Shown: positions 9,301-17,761 of the stretch, in pieces
How the letters are laid out: each line of letters opens with the position of its first letter
Position numbering within the stretch: position 1 is the first letter of the stretch
Assembly (NCBI GenBank): GCA_040756745.1
Contig: JBFLYO010000008.1
Coordinates: 1-64,000 of the forward strand
Source of the DNA: JBFLYO01 sp040756745
Lineage (GTDB): Bacteria; Bacteroidota; Ignavibacteria; UBA10030; UBA6906
Direction of reading: 5' to 3'
DNA length: 64,000 nt
Notes under the pieces: model-generated
Told to the model about the DNA's origin: nothing
Database searches by the model: none
What the model saw: the letters and a program-made list of their open reading frames with translations, nothing else
Made by a program: the position numbers and the translations under genes

Positions 9301-9786
9301 GAAGTCGAGTCGCAGCTCGGGAAGGGAACGACGTTTTCACTCTGGTTCCCCCGCTCTCTCGAGATCCCCCGCGCTATGCCGGAAGATACGCCACAGCCGC
9401 CGGCGGTCCGGGGAGGGTCCGAAACGCTGTTGTTCGTCGAAGACGAGGAAAGCCTCCTCTCGATGATGAAGCTGGTTCTGGAAGAAAAGGGGTATACCGT
9501 GTTGGAAGCGCGCGACGGCATGGAAGCCGTCCGTCTCTTTACCGAGCACCGCGACGACATCCGGCTCGTGGTCACCGATGTGGGTCTCCCGAAAATGGAC
9601 GGAGTGGCGGTCTATACTACCTTGCGGGAATTCGATCCGTCCTGCCGCATTATCATGGCGTCCGGCTATGTCGACCCTGAAATCCGAGCGCGGGTCGCGG
9701 GAGCGCGAGATTCCGACTTCATTCAGAAACCGTATGTCCCCACCGAAATGCTGCGGAAGATCAGGGAAATTCTTGACCGTGGGTGA
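6343..9786 (+). CDS. Membrane hybrid sensor histidine kinase with PAS-GAF-PAS and C-terminal receiver
   Basis: About 1147 aa. There is a first membrane helix at ~10-32, a periplasmic sensor region, and a second helix (GWLVSGLILGLILASGATVI) near 295-315. These are followed by a PAS domain (~342-452), a GAF domain (~466-626), a second PAS (~640-760), HisKA with phospho-His H780 in GGIAHDFNNILG, and HATPase_c with an N box (NLCVNARDA) and G boxes (DSGSGMD, GRGTGLGL). The receiver at ~1027-1147 has phospho-acceptor D1079 in VVTDVGLPKMDG. The HDFNN box is typical of hybrid kinases with a multi-signal input. I chose the ATG at 6343 because GAGG lies 5 nt upstream. A GTG at 6274 would add 23 residues. 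The partner and the signal are unknown. Confidence 0.92.
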   Translation: MSNGITAPRFPSTLVAVFTLLVACIIVAGYLYYEQHRRLGRRLAEDELDAVADLTLQQVNTWRSERMSDARFVAANREIAAELARLRSRRLAVQTPVPPPEWMVSMFNNRHYAGIAAIDSSGIPITGLPSTPSVVRPRLRALIRQAISGREVVFSDIQSGPEENLHLDIAVPVGASAVLLRIDPATFLYPLLQWWPLPAKTSETILFRVERDSVVSISPVRHVAVPPLQLRFPLSDTVYPAAAAGRGADGIVMGRDYRGHEVLASLRRVAGSSWLLVSKVDTEEILAANIERGWLVSGLILGLILASGATVITVWRKRELDHYRRGLQAEAERKALIRHFEYLTKHANDIILLADEGRRVVECNDTALAAYGFSREEIIGMHIRDFRDPADLAGFDLSMAELDARGSLNLETRHRRKDGSTFPVEISIRIIVVDGRKYQQAIIRDISERKSAEESIRRLNRVYSLISNVNQAILRTRDRGVLFRETCRIAVTDGGFLMAWIGSADPETGDVVPIASDGRVDGYLDTVRISVRDVPEGRGPTGVAFRERRHVVCNNTLLDPAMAPWREAQAERKYRASATFPIMVRGVAAYALSLYADVPGFFDSDEIRLLDQLALDLAYALEFLDVEQEKDHAVAQLRRSEEKYRTFFWDDLTGDFVSTPEGKILDCNPAFARIFGYASTEQAMAVGAQVLYLDPDARRGFVERLSKEKRIEYLEEELLRSDGTPVYTIGTMVGIFDDDGRLAGIRGYLFDDTRRKTLEQQLRQAQKMESLGTLAGGIAHDFNNILGIILGHISFLEAGKSAPALLTNSFEAITRAAQRGAGLVRQILTFARKTDVALAPLSMNDAVEELAKMLRETFPKNIEIVLDLQKDLPAVTMDHTQLHQALLNLCVNARDAIVDPSAPTARKGRIVIATCAAAGTELRQRLPEASAAQYIGIKVADSGSGMDERTKRRLFEPFFTTKAQGRGTGLGLSVVYGVVHAHDGEIEVESQLGKGTTFSLWFPRSLEIPRAMPEDTPQPPAVRGGSETLLFVEDEESLLSMMKLVLEEKGYTVLEARDGMEAVRLFTEHRDDIRLVVTDVGLPKMDGVAVYTTLREFDPSCRIIMASGYVDPEIRARVAGARDSDFIQKPYVPTEMLRKIREILDRG

Positions 9787-9800
9787 CGAGAACATATTTT
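9773..9800 (+). promoter_or_regulatory. Candidate promoter for the DUF3276 gene
   Basis: TTGACC, 16 bp, TATTTT, overlapping the end of the kinase gene and about 100 bp before the start at 9899. Confidence 0.35.
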
Positions 9801-9898
9801 TGCATTCCCGCTTCGTAAAAGGAACGCCCCGTGTGTATCACTTAGGAGGGGCGACCGCCCCGGAACGCATGTCCAATTACCACCGAGCGGAGGGGTGT

Positions 9899-10126
9899 AT
9901 GGGAAACAACAATGATCCCATCTATTCAACGATGGTGCGGGCCGGCAGGACCACCTATTTCGTCGATGTCCGGGAAGCGAAGAACGGGAATAAATTCATC
10001 TCGATCTCCGAATCGCGGGTGGATGCCGACGACAAGAAACAGCGGACGACGGTGCGCGTCTTTGGTGATTCGATAGAACCGTTCAGGCAGGCCATCGAAG
10101 AGGCTGCCGCGTCCGTGGCCTCCTGA
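9899..10126 (+). CDS. PUR-alpha-like DUF3276 protein
   Basis: 75 aa with the DUF3276/PUR-repeat pattern: TMVRAGRTTYFVDVREAKNG, then KFISISESR. The family, common in Bacteroidota, resembles the single-strand nucleic acid binding PUR domain, and the one characterised relative binds RNA/DNA. The start at 9899 has GGAGGGG 5-10 nt upstream. An alternative ATG at 9869 would add 10 residues but has no well-placed binding site. Confidence 0.82.
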   Translation: MGNNNDPIYSTMVRAGRTTYFVDVREAKNGNKFISISESRVDADDKKQRTTVRVFGDSIEPFRQAIEEAAASVAS

Positions 10127-10204
10127 GCCCGATTCCGGGAAATCGACGCGCCACGACGTCCTGACCCCTTTTCCGGCTCCCTGCATCCTATCCGTAGAGC
10201 GTAA

Positions 10205-10222
10205 CCCCCGCACGGGCGGGGG
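10205..10222 (+). other. GC-rich hairpin before the thioredoxin gene
   Basis: A 7-bp stem CCCCCGC/GCGGGGG with a 4-nt loop lies between the DUF3276 and thioredoxin genes. There is no T-run, so it could be a weak or Rho-assisted stop, or an mRNA 3' stabiliser. Confidence 0.4.
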
Positions 10223-10251
10223 CGACTCGATCATCAGCCATACGGGGAGCC

Positions 10252-10605
10252 ATGGAACATCTCACGAAGCAGACCTTCCTCGAGAAGGTGTTCGACTACG
10301 AGAAGAACAAGGAATGGAAGTTCAACGGGGACATTCCGTGCATCATCGATTTCTATGCGGACTGGTGCGGTCCCTGCAAGATGGTCGCCCCGGTGCTTGA
10401 GGAGCTCTCGAATGAGTACAAAGGGAAGATTAACGTCTACAAGATAGACACCGAGCAGGAGCAGGAACTCGCATCCGTCTTCGGCATCCGTAGCATCCCG
10501 TCAATCCTGTTTGTCCCGAAAGATGGGAAGCCGCAGATGGCCATGGGCGCCATGCCCAAGGAAGCCTTCGTGAATGCGATCGGCGAAGTCCTCGGGGTGA
10601 ACTAA
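10252..10605 (+). CDS. trxA: Thioredoxin
   Basis: 117 aa cytoplasmic thioredoxin fold with the redox motif WCGPC (in DFYADWCGPCKMVAPVLEEL) and the cis-proline loop RSIPS. It reduces protein disulfides using thioredoxin reductase, which is not in this window. The N-terminal ~25 residues, with KNKEWKFNG, match the slightly extended Bacteroidota type. A strong terminator follows. Confidence 0.92.
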   Translation: MEHLTKQTFLEKVFDYEKNKEWKFNGDIPCIIDFYADWCGPCKMVAPVLEELSNEYKGKINVYKIDTEQEQELASVFGIRSIPSILFVPKDGKPQMAMGAMPKEAFVNAIGEVLGVN

Positions 10606-10628
10606 GCTCCCTGCGGGGAGATTTTCGA

Positions 10629-10665
10629 GAGGCCGGTGGGCAAGCCCGCCGGCCTCGTTGCTTTT
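10629..10665 (+). terminator. Rho-independent terminator after thioredoxin
   Basis: 13-bp stem GAGGCCGGTGGGC / GCCCGCCGGCCTC (one G-T pair), 2-nt loop, then GTTGCTTTT. Confidence 0.85.
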
Positions 10666-10685
10666 CATCCGCTATGTGATATATT
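10658..10685 (+). promoter_or_regulatory. Candidate promoter for rmuC
   Basis: TTGCTT, 16 bp, TATATT. The -35 lies inside the T-rich tail of the preceding terminator. It is 48 bp before the rmuC start. Confidence 0.5.
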
Positions 10686-10733
10686 CCCTCCAGTTCCATT
10701 CATGCCTGTCTCCCTCTCCCTGAACCGCCTGCC

Positions 10734-12074
10734 ATGCCGGATGCTACAGGAGTATTGACTGTTATCCTCTTGGTCATCGCCGTTGCCCTCCTGCTCTTGC
10801 TCATTTCGCGCAAGCCGGGGGCCGGTGGAGCGGCGGACGGTGTTGCGGTAGAGATCGCCCTGATCCGTGAGCAGCTCGATAAACTGGAACGGGCGCTCCG
10901 GGAGGAGTTTGCCCGCAGCAGAGATGCCGCTGCAACGACCGCCCAGCAGGACCGCCAGGAACTCCAGGGTGCACTGCGTAACAGTTCCGATTCGCTGCAA
11001 TCGCGTCTTGCGGAGATCGCAGGGCTCCAGCGGGCCCAGCTCGACGGATTTGCCCGTCAGCTGGAATCGCTCACGCAGGGGACAGAGCTGAAACTGGAGC
11101 GGGTCAGGGAGCTGGTGGAACAGAAACTGGGGACGATCCAGGACGAGAACAGCCGCCAGCTAGAGAAGATGCGCGCCACCGTGGATGAAAAGCTCCATGC
11201 GACGCTCGAGCAGCGGCTCGGTGAATCGTTCCGTCTGGTCAGTGAGCGCCTCGAGCAGGTCCAGGTCGGACTCGGCGAGATGAAGTCACTCGCCACCGGC
11301 GTGGGGGATCTGAAGCGCGTCCTCACCAATGTCAAGGCCCGAGGGACGTGGGGTGAGGTCCAGCTCGGAGCGCTTCTCGATCAGATCCTCACGCCCGAGC
11401 AATTCGCGACGAATGTTGCCACGCGCGATGGGAGCAACGATCGCGTCGAGTTCGCCGTGAAGCTTCCCGGGCGGGACGACGCGCAGCAGCCCGTGTGGCT
11501 TCCCATCGACGCAAAGTTTCCTCAGGACGACTACCAGCGGCTTGTGGAAGCGCAGGATCAGGCTAACCCGTCGCTCGTGGAGGATTCCGCCCGGCAGCTC
11601 GAAGCGCGGATACGAAACGAGGCGAAAAGCATCCGGGAGAAGTATGTCGATCCCCCCCGGACTACCGACTTTGCGATCATGTTTCTCCCGACGGAAGGGC
11701 TGTATGCCGAAGTGCTGCGGCGGCCCGGGCTCGCCGACACGTTGCAGCGCGAATCGAAGATTCTCGTCACCGGACCGACGACGCTCGCCGCTCTCCTCAA
11801 CAGTCTCCAGATGGGCTTCCGGACCCTCGCGATCGAAAAACGTACCGGCGAGGTCTGGTCGCTCCTCGGGGCGGTGAAAGCCGAGTTCGGGCGGTTCGGC
11901 GACGTGCTCGACAAGACACAGAAGAAACTTCAGGAAGCAAGCAACACGATCGAAGATGCGGGCAAGCGTACCCGGCAGATCGAGCGGAAACTCCGGCAGG
12001 TGGAAGAGCTCCCCGCCCCCGACGCGGCGAAACTTCTTGGCGGGACCATCGAGGAGCCGGAGGAAGGGGGCTGA
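10734..12074 (+). CDS. rmuC: DNA recombination protein RmuC
   Basis: 446 aa. There is an N-terminal membrane helix (VLTVILLVIAVALLLLLISR). Residues ~35-190 are a long, charged, Gln/Glu/Arg-rich coiled coil. The RmuC nuclease-like core follows, with ARGTWGEVQLGALLDQIL, LPIDAKFP, and TDFAIMFLPTEGLYAEVL. A second coiled coil is near the C-terminus. Family members limit inversions at short inverted repeats. Biochemical activity is not established. The length is usual. Confidence 0.93.
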   Translation: MPDATGVLTVILLVIAVALLLLLISRKPGAGGAADGVAVEIALIREQLDKLERALREEFARSRDAAATTAQQDRQELQGALRNSSDSLQSRLAEIAGLQRAQLDGFARQLESLTQGTELKLERVRELVEQKLGTIQDENSRQLEKMRATVDEKLHATLEQRLGESFRLVSERLEQVQVGLGEMKSLATGVGDLKRVLTNVKARGTWGEVQLGALLDQILTPEQFATNVATRDGSNDRVEFAVKLPGRDDAQQPVWLPIDAKFPQDDYQRLVEAQDQANPSLVEDSARQLEARIRNEAKSIREKYVDPPRTTDFAIMFLPTEGLYAEVLRRPGLADTLQRESKILVTGPTTLAALLNSLQMGFRTLAIEKRTGEVWSLLGAVKAEFGRFGDVLDKTQKKLQEASNTIEDAGKRTRQIERKLRQVEELPAPDAAKLLGGTIEEPEEGG

Positions 12075-12095
12075 CCTGCACGGGGCAAGCACTGC

Positions 12096-12124
12096 TTGAA
12101 GGTGAATCCCCTTTTTGTTACGTT
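12096..12124 (+). promoter_or_regulatory. Candidate promoter for lpoB operon
   Basis: TTGAAG, 17 bp, TACGTT; 68 bp upstream of the lpoB start. Confidence 0.5.
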
Positions 12125-12191
12125 GCGCTGGGCGGAGCGGTGATCCTGTTCCGTCCCGGAGATACTGCCATTCCATGATCAAGGAGGAGTC

Positions 12192-12800
12192 GTGACAACA
12201 ACACGGTTGCAGGCGGCCATCGCGGTGGTGGCGGTGATGGCGCTCGCGGGCTGTGGCGGAGGGAAAACGGTGTCGCGCGTTGAACCGGAACAGACCATCG
12301 ATCTGAGCGGCGACTGGAACGACACCGACTCGCGCCTGGTCGCCGAGGAGATGATCAAGGACGTCCTCTCGCGTCCCTGGCTGGGAGAATTCCAGGGAGA
12401 GAAGAAACGCACGCCGGACGTGATCGTCGGAACCGTCAGAAACCGGTCGAGCGAACACATTCCGACGATTCCGTTCATCAAGAACCTGGAAAAAGAGCTG
12501 ATCAACTCCGGGAGGGTCAACTTCGTCGCGAACAAGGAAGAGCGCACGGAGGTCCGCGAAGAGCGCGCCGATCAACAGGAGAATGCATCCCCCGAATCCA
12601 TGAAGAAGTTCCAGCAGGAAGCGGGAGCCGACTTCATGCTCCGCGGCGACATCTCGACGATCATCGACCAGGAAGGGGGGGAGAAGGTCAAGTACTACCA
12701 GGTAAATCTGGAGCTGGTGAACATCGAAAGCAACCGGAAGGCGTGGGTAGGGGAGAAGAAGATCAAGAAGTTCGTTTCGCAGAGCGGCACCAAGTTCTGA
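12192..12800 (+). CDS. lpoB: Penicillin-binding protein activator LpoB
   Basis: 202 aa outer-membrane lipoprotein. It starts with GTG, with AAGGAGG just upstream, and has lipobox LAGC at ~20. The mature protein has the LpoB core: DLSGDWNDTDSRLVAEEMI, a VGTVRNRSSEHI segment, GADFMLRGDI, and a C-terminal EKKIKKF. In E. coli LpoB reaches through peptidoglycan to stimulate PBP1b. The next gene is a TPR lipoprotein 32 bp downstream, an arrangement known for LpoB with COG3014-type proteins. Confidence 0.88.
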   Translation: MTTTRLQAAIAVVAVMALAGCGGGKTVSRVEPEQTIDLSGDWNDTDSRLVAEEMIKDVLSRPWLGEFQGEKKRTPDVIVGTVRNRSSEHIPTIPFIKNLEKELINSGRVNFVANKEERTEVREERADQQENASPESMKKFQQEAGADFMLRGDISTIIDQEGGEKVKYYQVNLELVNIESNRKAWVGEKKIKKFVSQSGTKF

Positions 12801-12832
12801 TGCAGCGGCTCACGACGGACTCCTGATTCCCC

Positions 12833-14182
12833 ATGCATTGCCGACGTTCATTGCGTAAGGCGCCATGGATCCTCTCCCTGGCGCTTTTCGCGTTTCTCAC
12901 CTCCTGCGCTCCCTCCACCGAGTTCTACCGGGGGGTCGAATCCAATATTTCCGGCGGCAACTACCTTGCTGCCCTCGATGAAGTGAGGGCAAACCAGCGC
13001 TCGTACGGCGACAAAGCAACGGTGCTGTACAAACTCGATATGGGGCTCCTCTATCATTATGCGGGGCAGCCCGACTCCAGCACCCGGTGGCTCCTCGCCG
13101 CCGAACGGGAGATCGAAGATCTCTACACCAAGAGCATCAGCCTCGCGGCGATCTCGATGGTGCTGAACGACAATGTCCTCCCGTATGACGGAGAGGATTT
13201 TGAGAAGGTGCTCGTCAACGTGTTTCTGGCATTGAACTTTGCCGAGAAGGGAGAGCCGGATGAGGCGCTCGTGGAGGCGCGCAAGGTCGACCTGAAGCTC
13301 CGTGAGTTTGCAAAGCAGTATGAGGGGAAGAACCGGTATCAGGAGGACGCGTTCATCCGCTACATTATGGGGGCGCTGTACGAGTCGCAGGGGGAGATCA
13401 ACGACGCGTTCATCTCATACCGCAAGTCGTGGGAAGCGTACGCCACGTATGCGCGCGAGTATGCCACGCCGGCACCCTCGTTCCTGCTGGACGACCTGGT
13501 CAGGACTGCGACCCTCATGTCGTTTGACGAGGAAGCCGCCGCGTACCGGGCCAAGGGAGGAAGACCCTATGAGCGCAGGGCCATGCCATTCGGCAGCATC
13601 CTTGTGGTTGCCTATGCGGGGAAGGGCCCGATCAAGGAGGAATACCGCCCCACCGTGAACGTTGCGGACGCCAATGGCGTCATCCATACGTTTCAGACCG
13701 CCTTGCCCCGCTTCGTTCCCCGCCATCAGTCCGGCCGCACCTACGAAGTAAGCATCCTCGGTCCGGGTGCCACCATCCCCGTCAAAACGAGGACGGAAGT
13801 CGCTGAAAATGTCACGGCGATCGCATCGCGCACCCTTGAGGACCGGATGACGATGATCTATCTCAAGACGGGAGGGCGAGCCCTGCTGAAATTCCTTGCC
13901 GCCGAGAAAGCGAAGGCGGAGCTCTCCAAGGATTCGGATGACAAGGTGAAGAACATTCTCGGCAGCATCGCGATCGACCTCACGGTCGGTGCAACCGAGC
14001 GGGCTGATGTACGGACGTGGCGGACACTGCCCGCGGAGTTTCAGATCGCACGCGTCCAACTGCCGCCGGGTCAGTATTCGCTCCATGCCGGATCGAGCGA
14101 CGGCCGGTATGTCCTTCCCGAAGAAACGGTGACCGTGAAGAAGGGGAGGACGACGTTTGTCATTATCGACGACGTGCGATGA
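12833..14182 (+). CDS. TPR-containing lipoprotein (COG3014-like), LpoB partner
   Basis: 449 aa. The signal peptide ends in lipobox LTSC (Cys near residue 25). Residues ~35-200 are helical, TPR-like repeats (ALDEVRANQRSYGDKATVLYK; a QEDAFIRYIMGALYESQG region). The C-terminal half is beta-rich and unassigned. It follows lpoB with a 32 bp gap, so the two probably act together on peptidoglycan synthesis or its periplasmic sensing. This is inferred from gene order. Its stop lies 35 bp before the glgB start. Confidence 0.72.
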   Translation: MHCRRSLRKAPWILSLALFAFLTSCAPSTEFYRGVESNISGGNYLAALDEVRANQRSYGDKATVLYKLDMGLLYHYAGQPDSSTRWLLAAEREIEDLYTKSISLAAISMVLNDNVLPYDGEDFEKVLVNVFLALNFAEKGEPDEALVEARKVDLKLREFAKQYEGKNRYQEDAFIRYIMGALYESQGEINDAFISYRKSWEAYATYAREYATPAPSFLLDDLVRTATLMSFDEEAAAYRAKGGRPYERRAMPFGSILVVAYAGKGPIKEEYRPTVNVADANGVIHTFQTALPRFVPRHQSGRTYEVSILGPGATIPVKTRTEVAENVTAIASRTLEDRMTMIYLKTGGRALLKFLAAEKAKAELSKDSDDKVKNILGSIAIDLTVGATERADVRTWRTLPAEFQIARVQLPPGQYSLHAGSSDGRYVLPEETVTVKKGRTTFVIIDDVR

Positions 14183-14216
14183 GATCGCTCCTGTCGGCAC
14201 GAACGAACACGACGCC

Positions 14217-16421
14217 ATGAACACCACAGCTGGGATCGATGATGTCTATCGGGTGATATTCACCGATCACCACGATCCCTTTACCGTGCTCGGCGCACAC
14301 CTCCTCGACGGCGACCGGCTTGCCGTGCGGGCATTCCTCCCCGGCGCAACTGCTGTCAGTGTGGTCAGAGAGCAGGGAAAAGGGAAAGGGAAGGGGAGGG
14401 AGTACCCGATGACGAAGGTGCACGAACACGGATTCTTTGAGGTGGTCATTCCCTCCTGCCGTGAGGTCTTCCCGTACAAGCTGAAGAAGACGATGTCGGA
14501 CGGGCGGGTCGAATCGTTCCACGACTCGTACTCGTTCATGCCGACGCTGACGGACTTTGACATTTACCTGTTCAATGCGGGCGACCATCACCGGATCTAC
14601 GAAAAGCTGGGTGCACACTACGCCGAGGTGGCGGGAATCGGCGGCGTGCAGTTCGCCGTCTGGGCCCCCTCCGCACGAAGCGTCAGCGTGATCGGTGATT
14701 TCAACGCCTGGGACCGCAGACACCATGCGATGCGGGTGCTCGGCTCCTCCGGCGTCTGGGAGATCTTCATCCCGGGCCTCCCGGAAGGGTCGCTGTATAA
14801 ATTCCAGGTCAAGACTCACAGCGGGTACGTGATGGACAAGGCGGACCCGTACGGCTGCGAGATGGAACAGCGGCCGCGCACGGCGTCGTGTGTCAACTTT
14901 CTCCAGGGATATGAATGGGGTGACGCGGAATGGATGGCGTCGCGCGCCCGCGGTGAGCAGCTCGGCCGCCCCATGGCAGTCTACGAGGTCCATGCGGGAT
15001 CGTGGCAGCGCGGGGATGGGAACCGATGGCTCGGGTACCGCGAGCTTGCCGAGGGCCTCATTGCGCACGTGAAGCGTCACGGGTACACCCACATCGAGCT
15101 CCTGCCGGTCATGGAGCATCCGTTCGACGGCTCGTGGGGATATCAGGTGACCGGATACTTTGCGCCGACCGCCAGGTTCGGCCGGCCGGCGGACTTCATG
15201 TACTTCGTCGATCTCTGCCACCGTCATGGCATCGGCGTCATTCTCGACTGGGTGCCGGCGCATTTTCCCAAAGATTCCCATGCGCTCGGCGAGTTCGACG
15301 GAACGCATTTGTATGAGCATGCCGATCCCCGGCTCGGGGAGCACCAGGACTGGGGGACGTTCATCTTCAACTACGGCCGTCATGAGGTCCGGAATTTCCT
15401 GATCAGCAACGCGCTCTTCTGGCTCGAAAAATATCATGTCGACGGGCTCCGGATCGATGCCGTTGCCTCCATGCTGTATCTGGATTATTCACGGAAGGAA
15501 GGGGAGTGGCTGCCGAACCGGTACGGCGGAAGGGAGAACCTGGAGGCGGTGGAATTCCTCAAGCAGATGAATTCCATTGTCCACACGTACTACCCCGGCG
15601 TACTGACGATCGCCGAAGAGTCCACCTCCTGGCCGGGGGTGACCGCTGCGGTGGAGCACGGAGGGCTCGGCTTCGATCTCAAGTGGAACATGGGATGGAT
15701 GCATGACACGCTGGAGTACTTTTCCAAGGATCCGGTCTATCGCATCCATCATCACCGCAATCTGACGTTCTCGCTCTTGTATGCATTCAGCGAGCGATTC
15801 CTTCTCCCGTTGTCGCACGACGAAGTGGTCCATGGCAAAGGGTCGCTCCTCGGCAGGATGCCGGGAGACCCGTGGCAGAAATTTGCAAATCTCAGACTGC
15901 TGCTGTCCTATCTCTATGCCTTCCCGGGGAAGAAGCTGCTGTTCATGGGGGGCGAATTCGGCCAGTGGGATGAGTGGAGCCACGAGAAGAGCCTTGATTG
16001 GCACCTGCTGGCGTATGACACGCACCGCGGTGTGCAGTCCATGCTGGAGGACCTCGGGGCGCTCTACCGCAGGGAGCGGGCGCTCTACGAAGTCGACTTC
16101 CATTATACGGGGTTTGAGTGGGTAGATTTCCAGGATGCGGCGAGCAGCGTGATTTCCTTCGACAGGAAATCGGCGGACGGAGCGGAGACTGTGACCGCGG
16201 TGTTCAATTTCACCCCCGTCCCCCGGGCCGGCTACCGCATCGGCGTCCGGCACGCAGGGACGTATAGCGAGCTGTTCAACAGCGATTCCGCGCGCTATGG
16301 CGGGAGCAACATGGGGAACTACGGGGAGGTACCCGCCGACCCGGTTCCCTCTCACGGACGCGACCACTCCCTGGGCCTGACGCTTCCCCCCCTCGGTGCC
16401 CTCTATTTCAAGAAGAAGTAG
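14217..16421 (+). CDS. glgB: 1,4-alpha-glucan branching enzyme
   Basis: 734 aa GH13 enzyme that makes alpha-1,6 branches in glycogen. An N-terminal CBM48 pair (first FTVLGAHLL, second VQFAVWAPSARSVSVIGDFN) precedes the catalytic barrel. The barrel has the nucleophile Asp in GLRIDAVASML, acid/base Glu in TIAEESTSWPGV, and the LSHDEVVHGKGSLL block. I placed the start at the ATG at 14217, which gives the usual length. An upstream ATG at 14157 lies inside the previous gene. No other glycogen gene is adjacent. A KGKGKGR run near residue 60 sits in a surface loop of the N-domain. Confidence 0.95.
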   Translation: MNTTAGIDDVYRVIFTDHHDPFTVLGAHLLDGDRLAVRAFLPGATAVSVVREQGKGKGKGREYPMTKVHEHGFFEVVIPSCREVFPYKLKKTMSDGRVESFHDSYSFMPTLTDFDIYLFNAGDHHRIYEKLGAHYAEVAGIGGVQFAVWAPSARSVSVIGDFNAWDRRHHAMRVLGSSGVWEIFIPGLPEGSLYKFQVKTHSGYVMDKADPYGCEMEQRPRTASCVNFLQGYEWGDAEWMASRARGEQLGRPMAVYEVHAGSWQRGDGNRWLGYRELAEGLIAHVKRHGYTHIELLPVMEHPFDGSWGYQVTGYFAPTARFGRPADFMYFVDLCHRHGIGVILDWVPAHFPKDSHALGEFDGTHLYEHADPRLGEHQDWGTFIFNYGRHEVRNFLISNALFWLEKYHVDGLRIDAVASMLYLDYSRKEGEWLPNRYGGRENLEAVEFLKQMNSIVHTYYPGVLTIAEESTSWPGVTAAVEHGGLGFDLKWNMGWMHDTLEYFSKDPVYRIHHHRNLTFSLLYAFSERFLLPLSHDEVVHGKGSLLGRMPGDPWQKFANLRLLLSYLYAFPGKKLLFMGGEFGQWDEWSHEKSLDWHLLAYDTHRGVQSMLEDLGALYRRERALYEVDFHYTGFEWVDFQDAASSVISFDRKSADGAETVTAVFNFTPVPRAGYRIGVRHAGTYSELFNSDSARYGGSNMGNYGEVPADPVPSHGRDHSLGLTLPPLGALYFKKK

Positions 16422-16550
16422 ACCGGTCTCCGGAATCTCCTCCCTCTGCGGAACCCCCTGCCGGCCGTCCGGTGTTCTTCCGACGGCGGAGGGGGGGCTG
16501 CCTGATCACCTGCTGAACACGAACATCCCTGATCATTCGAATTTCTTCCC

Positions 16551-17453
16551 GTGAGTGCGACGACACACAAGACCACCCTCTCGACCTCTGACGTTGCGCG
16601 GCTGTTCAGCGTTACGGAGACCACCGTGAAGCGGTGGGCCGACGATGGGGCGCTGCGATGCCAGAAGACGCCGGGAGGGCACAGGAAATTCGAGATCCGG
16701 AACGTCGTCGAGTTCGCGGAAAAGAATCACTTCGAGCCCGCCGGGATCCTCGCGATTCCCGCAAACGACCGGCTCGCCAGGCGGATCCAGGTGGCCGTGC
16801 TCGCGCGCGACCATGCGGAGCTCGTGGCGGCATTCGTCGAGAAAGCTCTCTCCCCCGATACCACAGACCTGTTCCTGTACATCTCATACCTCTATCAGCA
16901 TCGCGTGCAGCTCTGGGAAATTTACGACCTCATCATCAGGCCGGGGATGGAGGCCGTCGGCGAGCGATGGGCAAAGGGAGAGATTGGCGTCAACCACGAG
17001 CATCGCGCATCGTACGAGACGCTGGAAGCGCTTGCCGGGCTGCAGGCACAGATTCACCGGCGGCCCCCCACGGGACGGTCGGCGCTCTGCTCCTGCCTCG
17101 AGGACGATCTGCATGAGATCGGACTTCGCTGTGCCTGCTACATGTTCGAATCGGAAGGATGGACCACGACGTATCTGGGGGCGCGGACGCCGCACGCAGC
17201 GGTGATGTCGGCGATCCGCGAGATGCGCCCGGATGTGGTTTCCATTTCTGTTTCGTATATTCAGGAGCAGTGCGTGCCGCTTAACGAGCTCGCGGAGATC
17301 GTGGGAGCGGCCCGTCGATGCGAAGCCCGCGTCGTCCTCGGCGGCAGAATGGCGCGCGCGATGACGCCCGTCGCCGGGCTTGATGCCGTGCTCGGCTCCG
17401 GGCGGGAGCTTCAGCAGTACGTGGAAACATTTGGGCGGGACAGCGGACAATGA
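16551..17453 (+). CDS. MerR-type, B12-binding transcriptional regulator (CarH/LitR-like)
   Basis: 300 aa starting at GTG. Residues ~10-70 form a MerR-like winged helix (TSDVARLFSVTETTVKRWADDGAL, then TPGGHRKF). Residues ~90-165 match the helical B12 'cap', with ERWAKGEIGVNHEH in the position of the Trp and Glu-His residues of CarH. Residues ~175-295 are a Rossmann-like B12 domain with the base-on motif DLHEIG (DxHxxG, His188). Characterised CarH proteins repress with adenosylcobalamin in the dark and release DNA on illumination. The motif supports cobalamin binding; light sensing is inference. It overlaps the VOC gene by 4 bp (ATGA), which in turn overlaps an SDR, so these may be its operon. 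Confidence 0.82.
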   Translation: MSATTHKTTLSTSDVARLFSVTETTVKRWADDGALRCQKTPGGHRKFEIRNVVEFAEKNHFEPAGILAIPANDRLARRIQVAVLARDHAELVAAFVEKALSPDTTDLFLYISYLYQHRVQLWEIYDLIIRPGMEAVGERWAKGEIGVNHEHRASYETLEALAGLQAQIHRRPPTGRSALCSCLEDDLHEIGLRCACYMFESEGWTTTYLGARTPHAAVMSAIREMRPDVVSISVSYIQEQCVPLNELAEIVGAARRCEARVVLGGRMARAMTPVAGLDAVLGSGRELQQYVETFGRDSGQ

Positions 17454-17761
17454 AATTCGATCATGTCGCGGTGATCGTCACCGACATCGGAAGGTCGGTC
17501 GCCTGGTACGCAGAGACGCTCGGCGCAGCGGTACTGTACCGGGACGACACGTGGGCATTGCTCCAGGCGGGAGGGGTGAAGATCGCCCTGACGCTCCGGC
17601 GGCAGCACCCGGCGCACGTGGCATTCGATATCGGCCCGGCTCCTCCCCCCGAGTTCTTGCAGAAAGCGAAGAAGCACCGCGACGGAAGCCTGTCGCACTA
17701 TATCATCGATCCAGACGGAAACGCAATCGAATACATCTCCTACCCCGACGGCGGTGCATGA
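17450..17761 (+). CDS. VOC-family (glyoxalase/dioxygenase fold) protein
   Basis: 103 aa single VOC domain. Metal-ligand-type positions are visible: His in FDHVAVIVTD near the N-terminus and Glu in GNAIEYISYP near the end, with HVAFDIG in between. The reaction is not clear. Close relatives include lactoylglutathione-lyase-like proteins. Both ends overlap neighbours by 4 bp (ATGA), so it is translationally coupled to the B12 regulator and the SDR. Confidence 0.8.
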   Translation: MKFDHVAVIVTDIGRSVAWYAETLGAAVLYRDDTWALLQAGGVKIALTLRRQHPAHVAFDIGPAPPPEFLQKAKKHRDGSLSHYIIDPDGNAIEYISYPDGGA

